Source: JBJXHN01 sp046233135 (GTDB taxonomy: Bacteria > Pseudomonadota > Alphaproteobacteria > Rhodospirillales > Rhodospirillaceae). From it: a DNA stretch of 64,000 nt. Numbering within the stretch: the stretch's first letter is position 1; each line of letters opens with the position of its first letter. The notes beneath the pieces were generated by a model. The model had not been told where the DNA came from, made no database searches, and saw only the letters and a list, made by a program, of their open reading frames with translations. A program made the translations under genes and the position numbers. Positions 1-8,440 of this stretch are shown one piece after another. The stretch spans positions 1 through 64,000 of the forward strand of contig JBJXHN010000008.1 of NCBI GenBank assembly GCA_046233135.1, in the 5' to 3' direction.

Positions 1-77
1 TGATCCAGCACCATCCGTACCGCCCGTTCGCGCACTTCAGGTGAAGACCTCGTCGAAGGTCCAGGTGTCTTGCTCAT
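1..77 (-). CDS. IS3-family transposase OrfA, N-terminal 25 codons
   Basis: An open frame starts at an ATG at 77 and runs off the left edge. The visible protein begins MSKTPGPSTRSSPEVRERAV and continues RMVLD, the characteristic opening of the helix-turn-helix OrfA protein of IS3-group elements. In this family OrfA binds the terminal repeats and is normally joined to the OrfB integrase by programmed frameshifting. Only the beginning is present here. The start is 22 bp inside the terminal repeat, the usual spacing for these elements. Confidence 0.8.
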   Translation of the reverse strand, partial: MSKTPGPSTRSSPEVRERAVRMVLD

Positions 78-127
78 GGCTCCAGTCTCTCAAGATGGGG
101 AGCCTCCGGCAATCCCGGGGCGGTTCA
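1..127 (-). mobile_element. IS3-family insertion sequence, one end only
   Basis: The outer end of the element is seen on the minus strand: an inverted-repeat-like terminus at 99-127 (reads TGAACCGCCCCGGGATTGCC inward from 127), a short leader, then the start of an OrfA transposase gene at 77. The TGAACCGCCCCGGG terminus and the OrfA start are typical of the IS3 family. The rest of the element lies outside the window, so its completeness and target duplication cannot be judged. Confidence 0.8.
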
Positions 128-613
128 GACGACCGTCTGCTAAGATGAGCGGGAACAACACTTCTCCTGCACTTTATGGCCCTGGACACCGCGATCCCGC
201 GTGTCGGCATGGCGGCTCGTAAGGGCGGTCCCACGGCGGATCGCCATGCGAAGGCCAAGCCGTCGGAAGGTGTTGTTCAACCGCTCGTGGGGTTGCCCTT
301 TCGGGTTCCCGGGCGGCTGCCGGGGGCGCACCGGGCGGTGCCGCCTTGACCTTCACGCCGCGTGCTAAACTGCACGCGAAAGGGCGGGACACGATGACAA
401 GCGGTAACGCGACCTCATCCGACTCCACGTCGAGAACCGAGTCACTGGTTCTCCAACGATTTCACCTTGTCCGCGCGAGTGGATTGGCTGAGGTCGGTAC
501 TGGTGACTCGGTGCGCCCCCTCGGGGGCGTGGGAGGTGACTCCCGCCGGCCTCATCGAGTGCGCTGGTGCGTGCTGGGAGAGGGCGGTTCGATATCCGCT
601 AACCTCCTTCGCC
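128..613. other. Intergenic DNA next to the IS end, no gene recognised
   Basis: No frame here has convincing coding character; the open frames overlap one another on both strands and resemble nothing I recognise. A 9-bp inverted repeat (GAACAACAC near 151 and GTGTTGTTC near 270) flanks about 110 bp and might be the scar of an older insertion. This is only a weak suggestion. Confidence 0.4.
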
Positions 614-916
614 ATGGATACATTATCTGCGACCGCATGCAGCGCCGAGCATCCCTGCCGGACCCTTGCCGATGCCCTGGCCCGCAGCGATCCGCATTCC
701 CCCATGTGGTGGGTCCTGGTTGGGACGCTGGTCCTTTTCGCCGTCGCCCTGGTGGGTGGCATGGGGCTGATCGGTTTCATCGCCGATGACCTGCTCGCCG
801 GTTGGACCGGAAGGCGTCCCTGCTTTCACAGCGGTCAGGGAGGCTGGCCACCGGTCATCTCGCTGCTGCTCATCGGAGGGACCATCGCCGTGATCGCCGG
901 CGTGCTGACGGCGTAG
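614..916 (+). CDS. Small membrane protein of unknown function
   Basis: A 100-residue protein beginning MDTLSATACS, with two clear hydrophobic stretches: about residues 31-52 (WWVLVGTLVLFAVALVGG) and the C-terminal 20 residues (PPVISLLLIGGTIAVIAG). It is therefore predicted to span the inner membrane twice. An upstream in-frame start would add 49 residues of non-membrane sequence. I chose the ATG at 614 because the added segment looks non-coding, although the ribosome-binding site is poor. I recognise no family. It precedes another small membrane protein gene and may be cargo near the insertion sequence. Confidence 0.5.
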   Translation: MDTLSATACSAEHPCRTLADALARSDPHSPMWWVLVGTLVLFAVALVGGMGLIGFIADDLLAGWTGRRPCFHSGQGGWPPVISLLLIGGTIAVIAGVLTA

Positions 917-1014
917 GTCCGCCACGCCCCTCTCGGGAAAGCCCTGGCTTTGGAAATCTCCGCTTTCGTGATAAATCTGGATGAAACGCCTCAAGAGTGT
1001 GGAGCGCCCGACCG

Positions 1015-1404
1015 ATGCCCTCATCCTTGATCCGGGAAGCCTCCCGGCGTGGCAAGGCCGAAGCCAGCCGCCGCGACCTTCAGTACCAGGTTGACGACGC
1101 CTATTGGGCGGAAGTCTCCAAGGTCGAGGACGCGCAGACGCGCAAGAGGGAGCGGGCGGAGGCCAAGCGAAAGAGCCGGGCCAATGCCGCGCGGGCCGGC
1201 CGCATCCTGTTGAAGACGGCGATCACCTTCGGATGGCTCGGGGGCTGCGTGGCTGTCGGTGTGGACCGGACCTGGGAAATCGTTCCCGCCCTGGACGATC
1301 TCTTCTGGGGGAATGAGTGGCTGGCCTATCTGGGCTTGCTGGTGATCTTCTCCATCGGCCGCAGGGTGACGCTGGAGTTGTTCGGATTCGACGGGGGCGG
1401 ATGA
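1015..1404 (+). CDS. Small membrane protein with charged N-terminal helix
   Basis: 129 residues. The first 60 are strongly charged, with many Arg, Lys and Glu in a likely amphipathic or coiled helix (EDAQTRKRERAEAKRKSRAN). Two hydrophobic segments follow at about residues 65-85 and 100-117. I preferred the ATG at 1015 over the in-frame GTG at 997 because GGAG lies 10 bases ahead of it. The stop overlaps the next start as ATGA at 1401-1404, so the two genes are translationally coupled. No family is recognised. Confidence 0.55.
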   Translation: MPSSLIREASRRGKAEASRRDLQYQVDDAYWAEVSKVEDAQTRKRERAEAKRKSRANAARAGRILLKTAITFGWLGGCVAVGVDRTWEIVPALDDLFWGNEWLAYLGLLVIFSIGRRVTLELFGFDGGG

Positions 1405-1859
1405 CCATGCTCTTCCGCCGCCGCTCCCGCTCCCGCGCCTCATCCCAGGTCCCCGCCGCAGAGACGCTCCCGACCATGCGGGCCGAGGTCGCGCGTCTGG
1501 ATGCCCGCCTTGCCGATCTGCTGGCGGAGACGGCGGCCCTGGCGAAAATCCGGTATCTGGAGTGGAAGGTCCGCAAGGCGGAAGACCGCCGGACCTGGCT
1601 GTTGCATGGCGTCACCATGCCCCGCTCTCCGTTCGACGCGGAACAGGACCAGCTATTCGGCGCCATGGAAGTCCGCATCCACCAGGAGGAGGACGAGGCC
1701 CGCAACGCGGTGGCCCTCCGGCAAACGGAAGAGATGCTGCGTCTGGAGTACGCCGAGGAGGACCAGGCCCGGATAACCCTGGAGCGCGAGCGGATGGAGG
1801 CGGACAAGGTCATCGCCGAAACCATCGCCAGAGCGTTGCAGGAGGATGTGGCTCCTTGA
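1401..1859 (+). CDS. Coiled-coil hypothetical protein
   Basis: 152 residues, rich in Glu, Arg, Ala and Leu. It has a basic N-terminus (MLFRRRSRSRASS), an early helical segment (AEVARLDARLADLLAETAAL) and a highly charged C-terminal half (residues about 85-145) that reads as a long helix. There is no signal peptide and no membrane segment. The start overlaps the preceding membrane-protein stop by 4 bases, so the two products probably work together, perhaps as a membrane anchor and a soluble partner. Function is unknown. Confidence 0.55.
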   Translation: MTMLFRRRSRSRASSQVPAAETLPTMRAEVARLDARLADLLAETAALAKIRYLEWKVRKAEDRRTWLLHGVTMPRSPFDAEQDQLFGAMEVRIHQEEDEARNAVALRQTEEMLRLEYAEEDQARITLERERMEADKVIAETIARALQEDVAP

Positions 1860-2030
1860 GTGGACGGGGGCGATAGCACTCCCCCACCGGGGCGCCAGTG
1901 TCGCTGATTCCCTGTCTCGGTCGCCACGCTTTTCGTCAGGGTGATTTTCGCGACGCGACCGCCCGGCCATCTCCCCCATAGCGAATCACTGCGGAACATG
2001 GCCGCACTTCGCCGACATCTGCACTTACAT

Positions 2031-2077
2031 AGTACTTAGCGGCCCCGACCTTGTCCAGGTCGGGGCCGCTAAGTACT
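2031..2077. terminator. Perfect 20-bp inverted repeat beyond tRNA-Val
   Basis: Arms 2031-2050 (AGTACTTAGCGGCCCCGACC) and 2058-2077 are exact reverse complements with a 7-base loop. It lies 8 bases past the 3' end of the tRNA gene and downstream of the 1401-1859 gene, so it could end transcription from both sides. Neither side has a T-tract, so intrinsic termination is not certain; it may instead protect or process the tRNA transcript. Confidence 0.6.
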
Positions 2078-2085
2078 TGAAAATA

Positions 2086-2160
2086 TGGTGGGCGCGACAG
2101 GGATTGAACCTGTGACCCCTGCCGTGTGAAGGCAGTGCTCTCCCGCTGAGCTACGCGCCC
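2086..2160 (-). tRNA. tRNA-Val (anticodon CAC)
   Basis: The minus strand folds as a complete cloverleaf: 7-bp acceptor stem GGGCGCG/CGCGCCC, D arm GCTC...GAGC, anticodon stem CTGCC/GGCAG with loop TTCACAC, T arm ACAGG TTCAATC CCTGT, and an encoded CCA end. The loop places CAC at the anticodon, which reads the valine codon GUG. A strong hairpin follows it. Confidence 0.95.
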
Positions 2161-2205
2161 TTTGTCGTCGTGGGAGCGGCTTTTTATGCGGTGCCGGACC
2201 CCCTG

Positions 2206-2961
2206 TCAAGAAAGATTTGTTGCGAAACGTTCCGTCGCTGTTTCCAGCGCTTCGGGGAGGTCCGTGAAGCGGTCGATCACCACGTCTCCACCCAGCTCCC
2301 GTGCCGCGATGTCCGTATAGCCCCATGACACCACCACCACCGGCATCCCCGCCGCCCGTGCGGCCTGGACGTCGCTGATGCTGTCCCCCACCATCACCGT
2401 CTCCGCCGGTGCCGCCCCCAGCGCCGCACAGGCCGCCAGGAGGGGGGCGGGATCCGGCTTGCGGGTCGGCAGGGTGTCACCCCCCACCAGAGACCCCAGC
2501 CAGGGCATCAGGCCCAAGGCGTCAAGCATCGCCTGCGCCGGCCGCTCCGGCTTGTTGGTCGCACAGCCCTGTGCCACCCCAGCCGCCGCCAGATCCGACA
2601 AAACCTCCGCGACCCCGTGATAGGGCGTGGCGCCAGTGATCGGGTCGGCCTCGTAGATCTCAAGAAAACGCTCCAGACGCTCCGCATTGCCGGGGTCGGT
2701 GCCGTCGGCATTGCCCACCCCATGGGCGGCAAAGGCCCGGGCCACCAGCATCGCCGCCCCGTTCCCCACCATGCCGATCACCCGGTCCTCCGACAGGCGC
2801 GGCAGGCCCGATTCCTCCAGCAAATGGCCGATGGCGATGGCCAGGCCCGGTGCGCTGTGCACCAGTGTGCCGTCCAGGTCGTAAAGCACCGCCTTGGGCA
2901 GGCGCAGGCCGGACGCTGGGGAGCGGGAAGCGTCGGGAGAAGGCCGGGAAATGGCGTCCAT
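2206..2961 (-). CDS. gph: Phosphoglycolate phosphatase (HAD superfamily)
   Basis: 251 residues. HAD motif I is KAVLYDLDGTLVHS near residues 20-33, motif II is around CATNKP, and the distal acidic motif is VMVGDSISDVQAA. The alpha-helical cap domain between motifs I and II fits the Gph subfamily. These enzymes hydrolyse 2-phosphoglycolate, a by-product of DNA repair and of oxygenase side reactions, in the cytoplasm. The start at 2961 has AGGA 9 bases upstream; longer in-frame starts reach into the promoter region shared with glmU. The gene is divergent from glmU. Related HAD phosphatases overlap in specificity, so the exact substrate is inferred. Confidence 0.85.
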   Translation of the reverse strand: MDAISRPSPDASRSPASGLRLPKAVLYDLDGTLVHSAPGLAIAIGHLLEESGLPRLSEDRVIGMVGNGAAMLVARAFAAHGVGNADGTDPGNAERLERFLEIYEADPITGATPYHGVAEVLSDLAAAGVAQGCATNKPERPAQAMLDALGLMPWLGSLVGGDTLPTRKPDPAPLLAACAALGAAPAETVMVGDSISDVQAARAAGMPVVVVSWGYTDIAARELGGDVVIDRFTDLPEALETATERFATNLS

Positions 2962-3197
2962 GGAGAAGCGTCCTTTGCTGATCTCGAATATGCGGCCGCT
3001 TTGGCTGGCACTAAGCCCCGCGACCATGGCACAGTGCGCCCGGCGCGGCGGAAAACGGCCTTTCGCCATCCCTACCCGCTGCGCCCCATCCTGTCCAACC
3101 AAAGAATCCGACTCCCACGGTCGACCAAGACGAAAGAACCGTGCGGGTCCGATCGCGGCCCCCCAGAGGCACCCCTCAAGGAACCCCAGAGGAACTC

Positions 3198-4553
3198 ATG
3201 TCCAGCCCAGCATCCTCCGACCTTGCCGCCGTTATCCTCGCTGCCGGCATGGGGACCCGCATGAAGTCCGCCCTGCCCAAGGTGCTCCATCCCATCGCCG
3301 GCCGGCCCATGGTCGGCCACGTCATCGCAGCCCTTGCCCCGCTCGCACCGGCCCGGACGGTGGTGGTGGTCGGGCCGGATATGCAGGCCGTGACCGATGC
3401 CGTCGCTCCCCATCCCACCGCCCTGCAGGCCGACCGATTGGGGACCGGCCATGCGGTGGCCCAGGCTCGCGACGCCCTGGCCGGCGTGACGGGGCCTGTG
3501 CTGGTGCTCTATGGCGATACGCCGCTGATCACCACGGAGACTCTGGAGCGCATGGTGGCCGCGCTGACGGGGCCGGAGGCGCCGGCGGTGGTGGTTCTGG
3601 GCTTCACCCCCGATGATCCGGCCCAGTACGGCCGGCTGATCACCACCGGCGATGGCCGGTTGGACGCCATCGTCGAGTACAAGGAGGCGTCCGAAGCGCA
3701 GCGGGCCGTCCGCCTGTGCAACTCCGGAGTCATGGCGGTGGATGGCACGGCCCTGTTCGGCCTGCTGGACAGGGTGAGCAACGACAACGCCAAGGGCGAA
3801 TACTACCTCACAGACATCGTCGCCCTGGCACGCGCCGACGGCAGGACCTGCGTGGTGGTCGAGGGCGACCCGGAAGAGCTGCTGGGGATCAACTCCCGCG
3901 CCGAACTGGCCGAGGCGGAAGCCACTATCCAACGCCGCCTGCGCCAGGCGGCCATGGCCGAGGGGGCGACGCTGATTGCCCCGGAAACCGTCTATTTCTC
4001 CCACGATACCCGGCTGGGGCGGGATGTGACCGTGCATCCCTTCGTCACCTTCGGCCCCGGGGTGAGCGTGGCGGACGGCGTGGTGATCAACAGCTTCAGC
4101 CATCTGGAAGGTGCGGCCGTGGCCGAAGGTGCCCGCCTCGGCCCCTATGCGCGGCTGCGGCCGGGGGCGGACGTGGGGGCGGAGGCCCATATCGGCAACT
4201 TCGTGGAAATCAAGAAGGCCACCGTGGAGGCCGGTGCCAAGGTCAACCACCTGACCTACATCGGCGACGCCCGGGTGGGCGCAAAGGCCAACGTGGGGGC
4301 CGGAACCATCACTTGCAACTATGATGGCTTCAACAAAAGCCATACGGACATCGGGGCGGGGGCCTTCATCGGCTCCAACAGCGCCCTGGTGGCACCGGTG
4401 GCCATCGGCGACGGGGCGATCGTCGGGGCCGGCTCGACCATCACCCGCGATGTTCCCGCCGACGCGCTGGCCGTCACCCGCGCCCCGCAGGAAGAGCGCG
4501 TCGGCTGGGCCGCCCGCTTCCGCGCCCAGATGACGCGGACCAAGAAGCGATAG
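3198..4553 (+). CDS. glmU: Bifunctional N-acetylglucosamine-1-P uridyltransferase / glucosamine-1-P acetyltransferase
   Basis: 451 residues, the usual GlmU length. The N-terminal nucleotidyltransferase carries the signature AVILAAGMGTRMKS followed by LPKVLHPIAGRPM. The C-terminal half is a left-handed beta-helix with hexapeptide repeats and the acetyltransferase segments around VNHLTYIGDARVG and GAGTITCNYDG. It makes UDP-GlcNAc from GlcN-1-P for peptidoglycan and lipopolysaccharide. The start at 3198 is preceded by GAGG at the right distance; the in-frame upstream start at 3141 adds an unrelated Arg/Pro-rich stretch. The leader just upstream has CCCCAGAGG-like repeats similar to those before 36639. 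Confidence 0.95.
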   Translation: MSSPASSDLAAVILAAGMGTRMKSALPKVLHPIAGRPMVGHVIAALAPLAPARTVVVVGPDMQAVTDAVAPHPTALQADRLGTGHAVAQARDALAGVTGPVLVLYGDTPLITTETLERMVAALTGPEAPAVVVLGFTPDDPAQYGRLITTGDGRLDAIVEYKEASEAQRAVRLCNSGVMAVDGTALFGLLDRVSNDNAKGEYYLTDIVALARADGRTCVVVEGDPEELLGINSRAELAEAEATIQRRLRQAAMAEGATLIAPETVYFSHDTRLGRDVTVHPFVTFGPGVSVADGVVINSFSHLEGAAVAEGARLGPYARLRPGADVGAEAHIGNFVEIKKATVEAGAKVNHLTYIGDARVGAKANVGAGTITCNYDGFNKSHTDIGAGAFIGSNSALVAPVAIGDGAIVGAGSTITRDVPADALAVTRAPQEERVGWAARFRAQMTRTKKR

Positions 4554-4617
4554 CCGACCCTGTGTTGCCACCCCATATGGTGGGTTCGACAAAACCGAGG
4601 AGCAGAAGGACAGACCC

Positions 4618-5373
4618 ATGGTCGAGACCCAGGAATCCGGCATCCGGCCGGCCGCGCCCGCGCTGCTCGGGACGCTGGCCGGGGCCTTGCTGATCCTGGT
4701 GCTGGCGAGTGTCGCGATGCCGGGAATGGCCCGCGCCCAGGCGGGCGGCGGGGTGGATGTGTGCAAATCCGCCCATGCGGGCTGTCTTGCCGCCTGTGAC
4801 GGGCTGGAGCCCGACGACGCCGGCCGGGCCGGGTGCCAGGCCCGCTGCGCGGCGGACCGGGCGTCCTGCATGGCGGAAGCGGGCGCAGGCGCCCTGGGCG
4901 ACACCCTTGATGAGACCCTGGGTGGGATCGATTCCTTCCTGCGCGGCTTGCAGTCCGACCCGCCAGCCGCCGCCGGGCCGCCTTCCGGCAACGGGCCGCC
5001 GTCGGCCCGCGCGCCGGAGGAAGAGGGGCTGACACCGGCCCGGTGCGAACACCTGCGCGATGAGTGCTCGCGGGCCTGTCTGACCCGCCACGGGAGAGAC
5101 GAGGCGGCCCTGAGTGGATGCGGCAGCCGGTGTGCGGCCGATGCCGCCCTGTGCCATGCCAAGGCCAAGGTTGACGAAGTCACGCCCCAGGTGCAGCAGG
5201 AGGTGGGCAAGTGGAAGCGTTTCCTGGACGGCTTCCTGAGCGGACAGGGCAGTGCGGGCACGGCCCCGGGACCCTATCGCACGCCGGCCGATCCCGACCC
5301 TGACGCCATCCCGGAGCCGCCGCCCCGCCGGGAAATCCCCCTTGATCCGAACGCGCCGATCTCGGAAATCTGA
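4618..5373 (+). CDS. Secreted Cys-rich protein with duplicated twin CX3C motif
   Basis: 251 residues. A hydrophobic signal segment (about residues 16-40) ends at an Ala-x-Ala-like site before AGGGVDVC, so export is likely. Two similar Cys-rich units follow. The first has spacing C-x6-C-x3-C-x12-C-x3-C-x6-C (about residues 47-82). The second has C-x6-C-x3-C-x13-C-x3-C-x6-C (about residues 141-177). A Pro/Ala-rich linker joins them, and the C-terminus is acidic and Pro-rich. The symmetric Cys pattern would allow two disulfides across a helical hairpin. I do not recognise a family. The gene lies between glmU and gor with its own leader and may or may not be cotranscribed with them. Confidence 0.75.
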   Translation: MVETQESGIRPAAPALLGTLAGALLILVLASVAMPGMARAQAGGGVDVCKSAHAGCLAACDGLEPDDAGRAGCQARCAADRASCMAEAGAGALGDTLDETLGGIDSFLRGLQSDPPAAAGPPSGNGPPSARAPEEEGLTPARCEHLRDECSRACLTRHGRDEAALSGCGSRCAADAALCHAKAKVDEVTPQVQQEVGKWKRFLDGFLSGQGSAGTAPGPYRTPADPDPDAIPEPPPRREIPLDPNAPISEI

Positions 5374-5466
5374 CAACGGTACGCGGTTGGAGCGATATCC
5401 TTCCATAATGAACCATTCCATGAAGGGGCCGACCCGGCCCGATCTGATCTGACGACGGGAACTTCG

Positions 5467-6849
5467 ATGTCCAGCTACGATTTCGACCTGATTACGATTG
5501 GCGCCGGCTCCGGCGGGGTGCGGGCCTCGCGGCTGGCCGGCGGGTATGGAGCCCGGGTGGCGGTGGTGGAAAACAGCCGCATCGGCGGCACCTGCGTGAT
5601 GCGCGGCTGCGTGCCCAAGAAGCTGCTGGTCTATGGTGCCCACTTCGCCCACGACCTGGAAGACATGGCCGGATACGGCTGGACCGTCGGCGATGTTTCC
5701 TTCGACTGGCCGACCCTGGTGACCGCCAAGAACCGCGAGTTGGAGCGGCTTGAAGGTGTCTACAAGACCATCCTGCGCAGCAGCAACGTCACCCTGCTGG
5801 AAGGTCACGGCGCACTGGTCGATCCCCATACCGTATCGGTCGACGGCCGCTCCTACACGGCCGAGAAGATCCTGATCGCCGTCGGCGGCTGGCCGTCCAT
5901 GCCTGCGATCCCGGGCATCCAGCACGCGATTTCCTCCAACGAGGCGCTGGACCTGATGCAGATGCCCCGGCGCATCACCATTGTCGGGGGTGGATATATT
6001 GCGGTGGAATTCGCCGGCATCTTCAATGCTCTGGGCGCCGAGGTCACCCTGGTGATCCGGGGCGAAAAGGTGCTGCGCGGGTTCGATGAGGATCTGCGCG
6101 ACACCCTGTCCGAAGAACTGGTCAAGAAGGGCATCGTCATCGCCAACGGCACCGAAGTGGAGCAGATCGAGAAGAAGAGCGACGGGTCCTACCGTCTGAC
6201 CCTGAACACCGGAGAAACGCCGGACACCGACCTGGTCATGTATGCCACCGGCCGCGCGCCCAACACGGGCAAGCTGGGGTTGGACGCCGCCGGGGTGCGG
6301 ACCAATGCCAGCGGGGCGATCCCCGTGGACGAGTGGAACCGCACCAACGTGGAAAGCGTCTTCGCGATCGGCGATGTCACCGACCGCGTGCAGCTGACCC
6401 CCGTTGCCTTGAACGAAGGGTTGAATTTTGCCGAGACCTTCTTCCATGATAACCCCCGGAAGATGGACTACGAGAATATCGCCTCGGCGGTGTTCAGCCA
6501 GCCGCCCATCAGCTCGGTGGGGCTGACGGAGCCCGAGGCCCGGGCACGCTATGGCAAGATCCGCATCTATCGCTCGCGCTTCAAGCCGATGAAGTACACC
6601 CTGTCCGGCCGTGACGAGAAGACGATGATGAAGCTGATCGTCGACGATGCCTCCGACCGGGTGCTGGGCTGCCACATGATCGGCGTCGATGCGCCAGAGA
6701 TCGTCCAGGGCCTGGCTGTCGCCCTGAAGTGCGGGGCCACCAAGGCGCAGTTCGACGCCACCGTGGGCATCCATCCCACGGCGGCCGAAGAGTTCGTGAC
6801 CATGCGTGAGCCGGTCCCCGAACCCGAAAGCGATACGGCCGCGGCCTGA
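5467..6849 (+). CDS. gor: Glutathione-disulfide reductase
   Basis: 460 residues. The FAD-binding GxGxxG is at residues 12-17 (GAGSGG) and the redox-active disulfide is Cys43/Cys48 in GGTCVMRGCVPKK. The NADPH-binding GGGYIAVEFAG comes mid-protein, and the C-terminal dimerisation motif HPTAAEE supplies the catalytic His. It reduces oxidised glutathione with NADPH in the cytoplasm. CVMRGCVPKK is the Gor form of the motif and separates it from lipoamide dehydrogenase and mercuric reductase. It stands alone ahead of the DAHP synthase gene. Confidence 0.92.
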   Translation: MSSYDFDLITIGAGSGGVRASRLAGGYGARVAVVENSRIGGTCVMRGCVPKKLLVYGAHFAHDLEDMAGYGWTVGDVSFDWPTLVTAKNRELERLEGVYKTILRSSNVTLLEGHGALVDPHTVSVDGRSYTAEKILIAVGGWPSMPAIPGIQHAISSNEALDLMQMPRRITIVGGGYIAVEFAGIFNALGAEVTLVIRGEKVLRGFDEDLRDTLSEELVKKGIVIANGTEVEQIEKKSDGSYRLTLNTGETPDTDLVMYATGRAPNTGKLGLDAAGVRTNASGAIPVDEWNRTNVESVFAIGDVTDRVQLTPVALNEGLNFAETFFHDNPRKMDYENIASAVFSQPPISSVGLTEPEARARYGKIRIYRSRFKPMKYTLSGRDEKTMMKLIVDDASDRVLGCHMIGVDAPEIVQGLAVALKCGATKAQFDATVGIHPTAAEEFVTMREPVPEPESDTAAA

Positions 6850-6960
6850 GCCGCGCGCGGAATTTTCTGGTCATGGGAAGGCGCGTTTCGTATATCGGAC
6901 GCGCCTTCCCCACAACCCGCCGCAGCAACACAGACGAACGCGTATAAGGACAGAAGACCC

Positions 6961-8343
6961 ATGGCTTCCACCTGGACACCGGACAGTTGGCATCAAAAAG
7001 CGATCAAGCAGGTGCCCGTTTACCCGGACACGGCCCATGTCGCGGCCGTGGAGGCCCAGCTGTCCCAGTTTCCGCCGCTGGTTTTTGCCGGCGAGGCGCG
7101 GAGCCTGCGCGCATCCCTGGCCAAGGTGGCCAATGGCGACGGCTTCCTGCTGCAGGGCGGAGATTGCGCCGAAAGCTTCGCCGAATTCTCGGCCAACACC
7201 ATCCGTGACACCTTCCGCGTGATGCTGCAGATGGCCGTGGTGCTGACCTACGGCGGTGGCCTGCCGGTGGTGAAGGTGGGCCGGATGGCCGGCCAGTTCG
7301 CCAAGCCGCGCAGCGCGGATACGGAAACCGTGGACGGCGTGGAACTGCCCAGCTATCGCGGCGACATGGTCAACGCCATGGACTTCACGGCCGAAGGCCG
7401 GGTACCCGATCCGGACCGGCTGCTGCGCGTCTATAACCAGGCCGCCAGCACGCTGAACCTGCTGCGTGCCTTTGCCCAGGGCGGCTATGCCGATCTGACC
7501 AAGGTGCACCAGTGGAACCTGGATTTCGTGGAAGGCAGCCCGCCGAGCGACAAATACCGGGCCATGGCCGACCGCATCGCCGAAGCCATGGAATTCATGC
7601 GCGCCTGCGGGATCACCCCCGACTCGGTGCCGCAGATGCGCGAGACGGACTTCTACACCAGCCACGAAGCGCTGCTGCTGAACTATGAACAGGCGCTGAC
7701 CCGCGTCGACAGCACCACCGGCCAGTGGTACGACTGCTCCGCCCATATGCTGTGGATCGGCGACCGCACCCGCGACCTGGATGGCGCCCACGTGGAATTC
7801 CTGCGCGGGGTGGGCAACCCCATTGGCGTGAAGGCCGGGCCGAGCATGGACCCGGACGGTCTGGTGCGGCTGTGCGACATCCTGAATCCCAAGAACGAAG
7901 CCGGCCGTCTGACCGTGATCGTGCGCATGGGGGCGGGCAAGGTGGCCGACGGCCTGCCGCCGCTGATCCGGGCCATCGAACGCGAAGGCCGCAAGGTGGT
8001 GTGGTCCTGCGACCCCATGCACGGCAATACCATAAAGGCCTCCAGCGGCTACAAGACCCGCGATTTCCAGAAAATCTTGTCGGAAGTCATCGACTTCTTC
8101 GCCATCCACCGCGCCGAAGGCACCCATGCCGGTGGCGTGCACTTCGAGATGACGGGCGCGAATGTCACCGAATGCATCGGCGGCACCCGGGCCGTCACCG
8201 AAGCGGGCCTGGGGGATCGCTACCATACCCATTGCGATCCGCGCCTGAACGCCGACCAGGCCCTGGAACTGGCCTTCCTGCTGGCCGAAAACCTGAAGGC
8301 CGAGCGGACCCAGGCGCCGGCGACGGTGGCGCAGGCAAGCTGA
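6961..8343 (+). CDS. aroG: Class II 3-deoxy-7-phosphoheptulonate (DAHP) synthase
   Basis: 460 residues, a class II (plant/mycobacterial type) enzyme. Recognisable blocks are FLLQGGDCAESF near residue 61, KVGRMAGQFAKPRS near 103, HQWNLDFV, GIKAGP-like GVKAGPSMDP, and WSCDPMHGNTIK with the metal-binding Cys and His residues. It condenses phosphoenolpyruvate and erythrose-4-phosphate at the entry to the shikimate pathway. The start is preceded by AAGGA. The symbol follows the mycobacterial class II enzyme; class I AroF/G/H proteins are unrelated in sequence. Confidence 0.92.
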   Translation: MASTWTPDSWHQKAIKQVPVYPDTAHVAAVEAQLSQFPPLVFAGEARSLRASLAKVANGDGFLLQGGDCAESFAEFSANTIRDTFRVMLQMAVVLTYGGGLPVVKVGRMAGQFAKPRSADTETVDGVELPSYRGDMVNAMDFTAEGRVPDPDRLLRVYNQAASTLNLLRAFAQGGYADLTKVHQWNLDFVEGSPPSDKYRAMADRIAEAMEFMRACGITPDSVPQMRETDFYTSHEALLLNYEQALTRVDSTTGQWYDCSAHMLWIGDRTRDLDGAHVEFLRGVGNPIGVKAGPSMDPDGLVRLCDILNPKNEAGRLTVIVRMGAGKVADGLPPLIRAIEREGRKVVWSCDPMHGNTIKASSGYKTRDFQKILSEVIDFFAIHRAEGTHAGGVHFEMTGANVTECIGGTRAVTEAGLGDRYHTHCDPRLNADQALELAFLLAENLKAERTQAPATVAQAS

Positions 8344-8440
8344 GGTCGGGCAGACGACGCCCCGTTTGCCCGCCGGCAGACCAACGGCCTGGCATGGGGC
8401 GTCGCCAGGATCAGGGTAAGGCCAGGGTGAGGAAACAACC

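Noticed and set aside
140..331. Possible transposase remnant on the minus strand next to the IS end
   Set aside because: Arg-rich frame with no transposase motif that I can recognise; left as intergenic.
3072..5261. Open frame of 729 codons on the minus strand opposite glmU and the Cys-rich gene
   Set aside because: glmU is unmistakable on the plus strand; the antisense frame has no recognisable domain.
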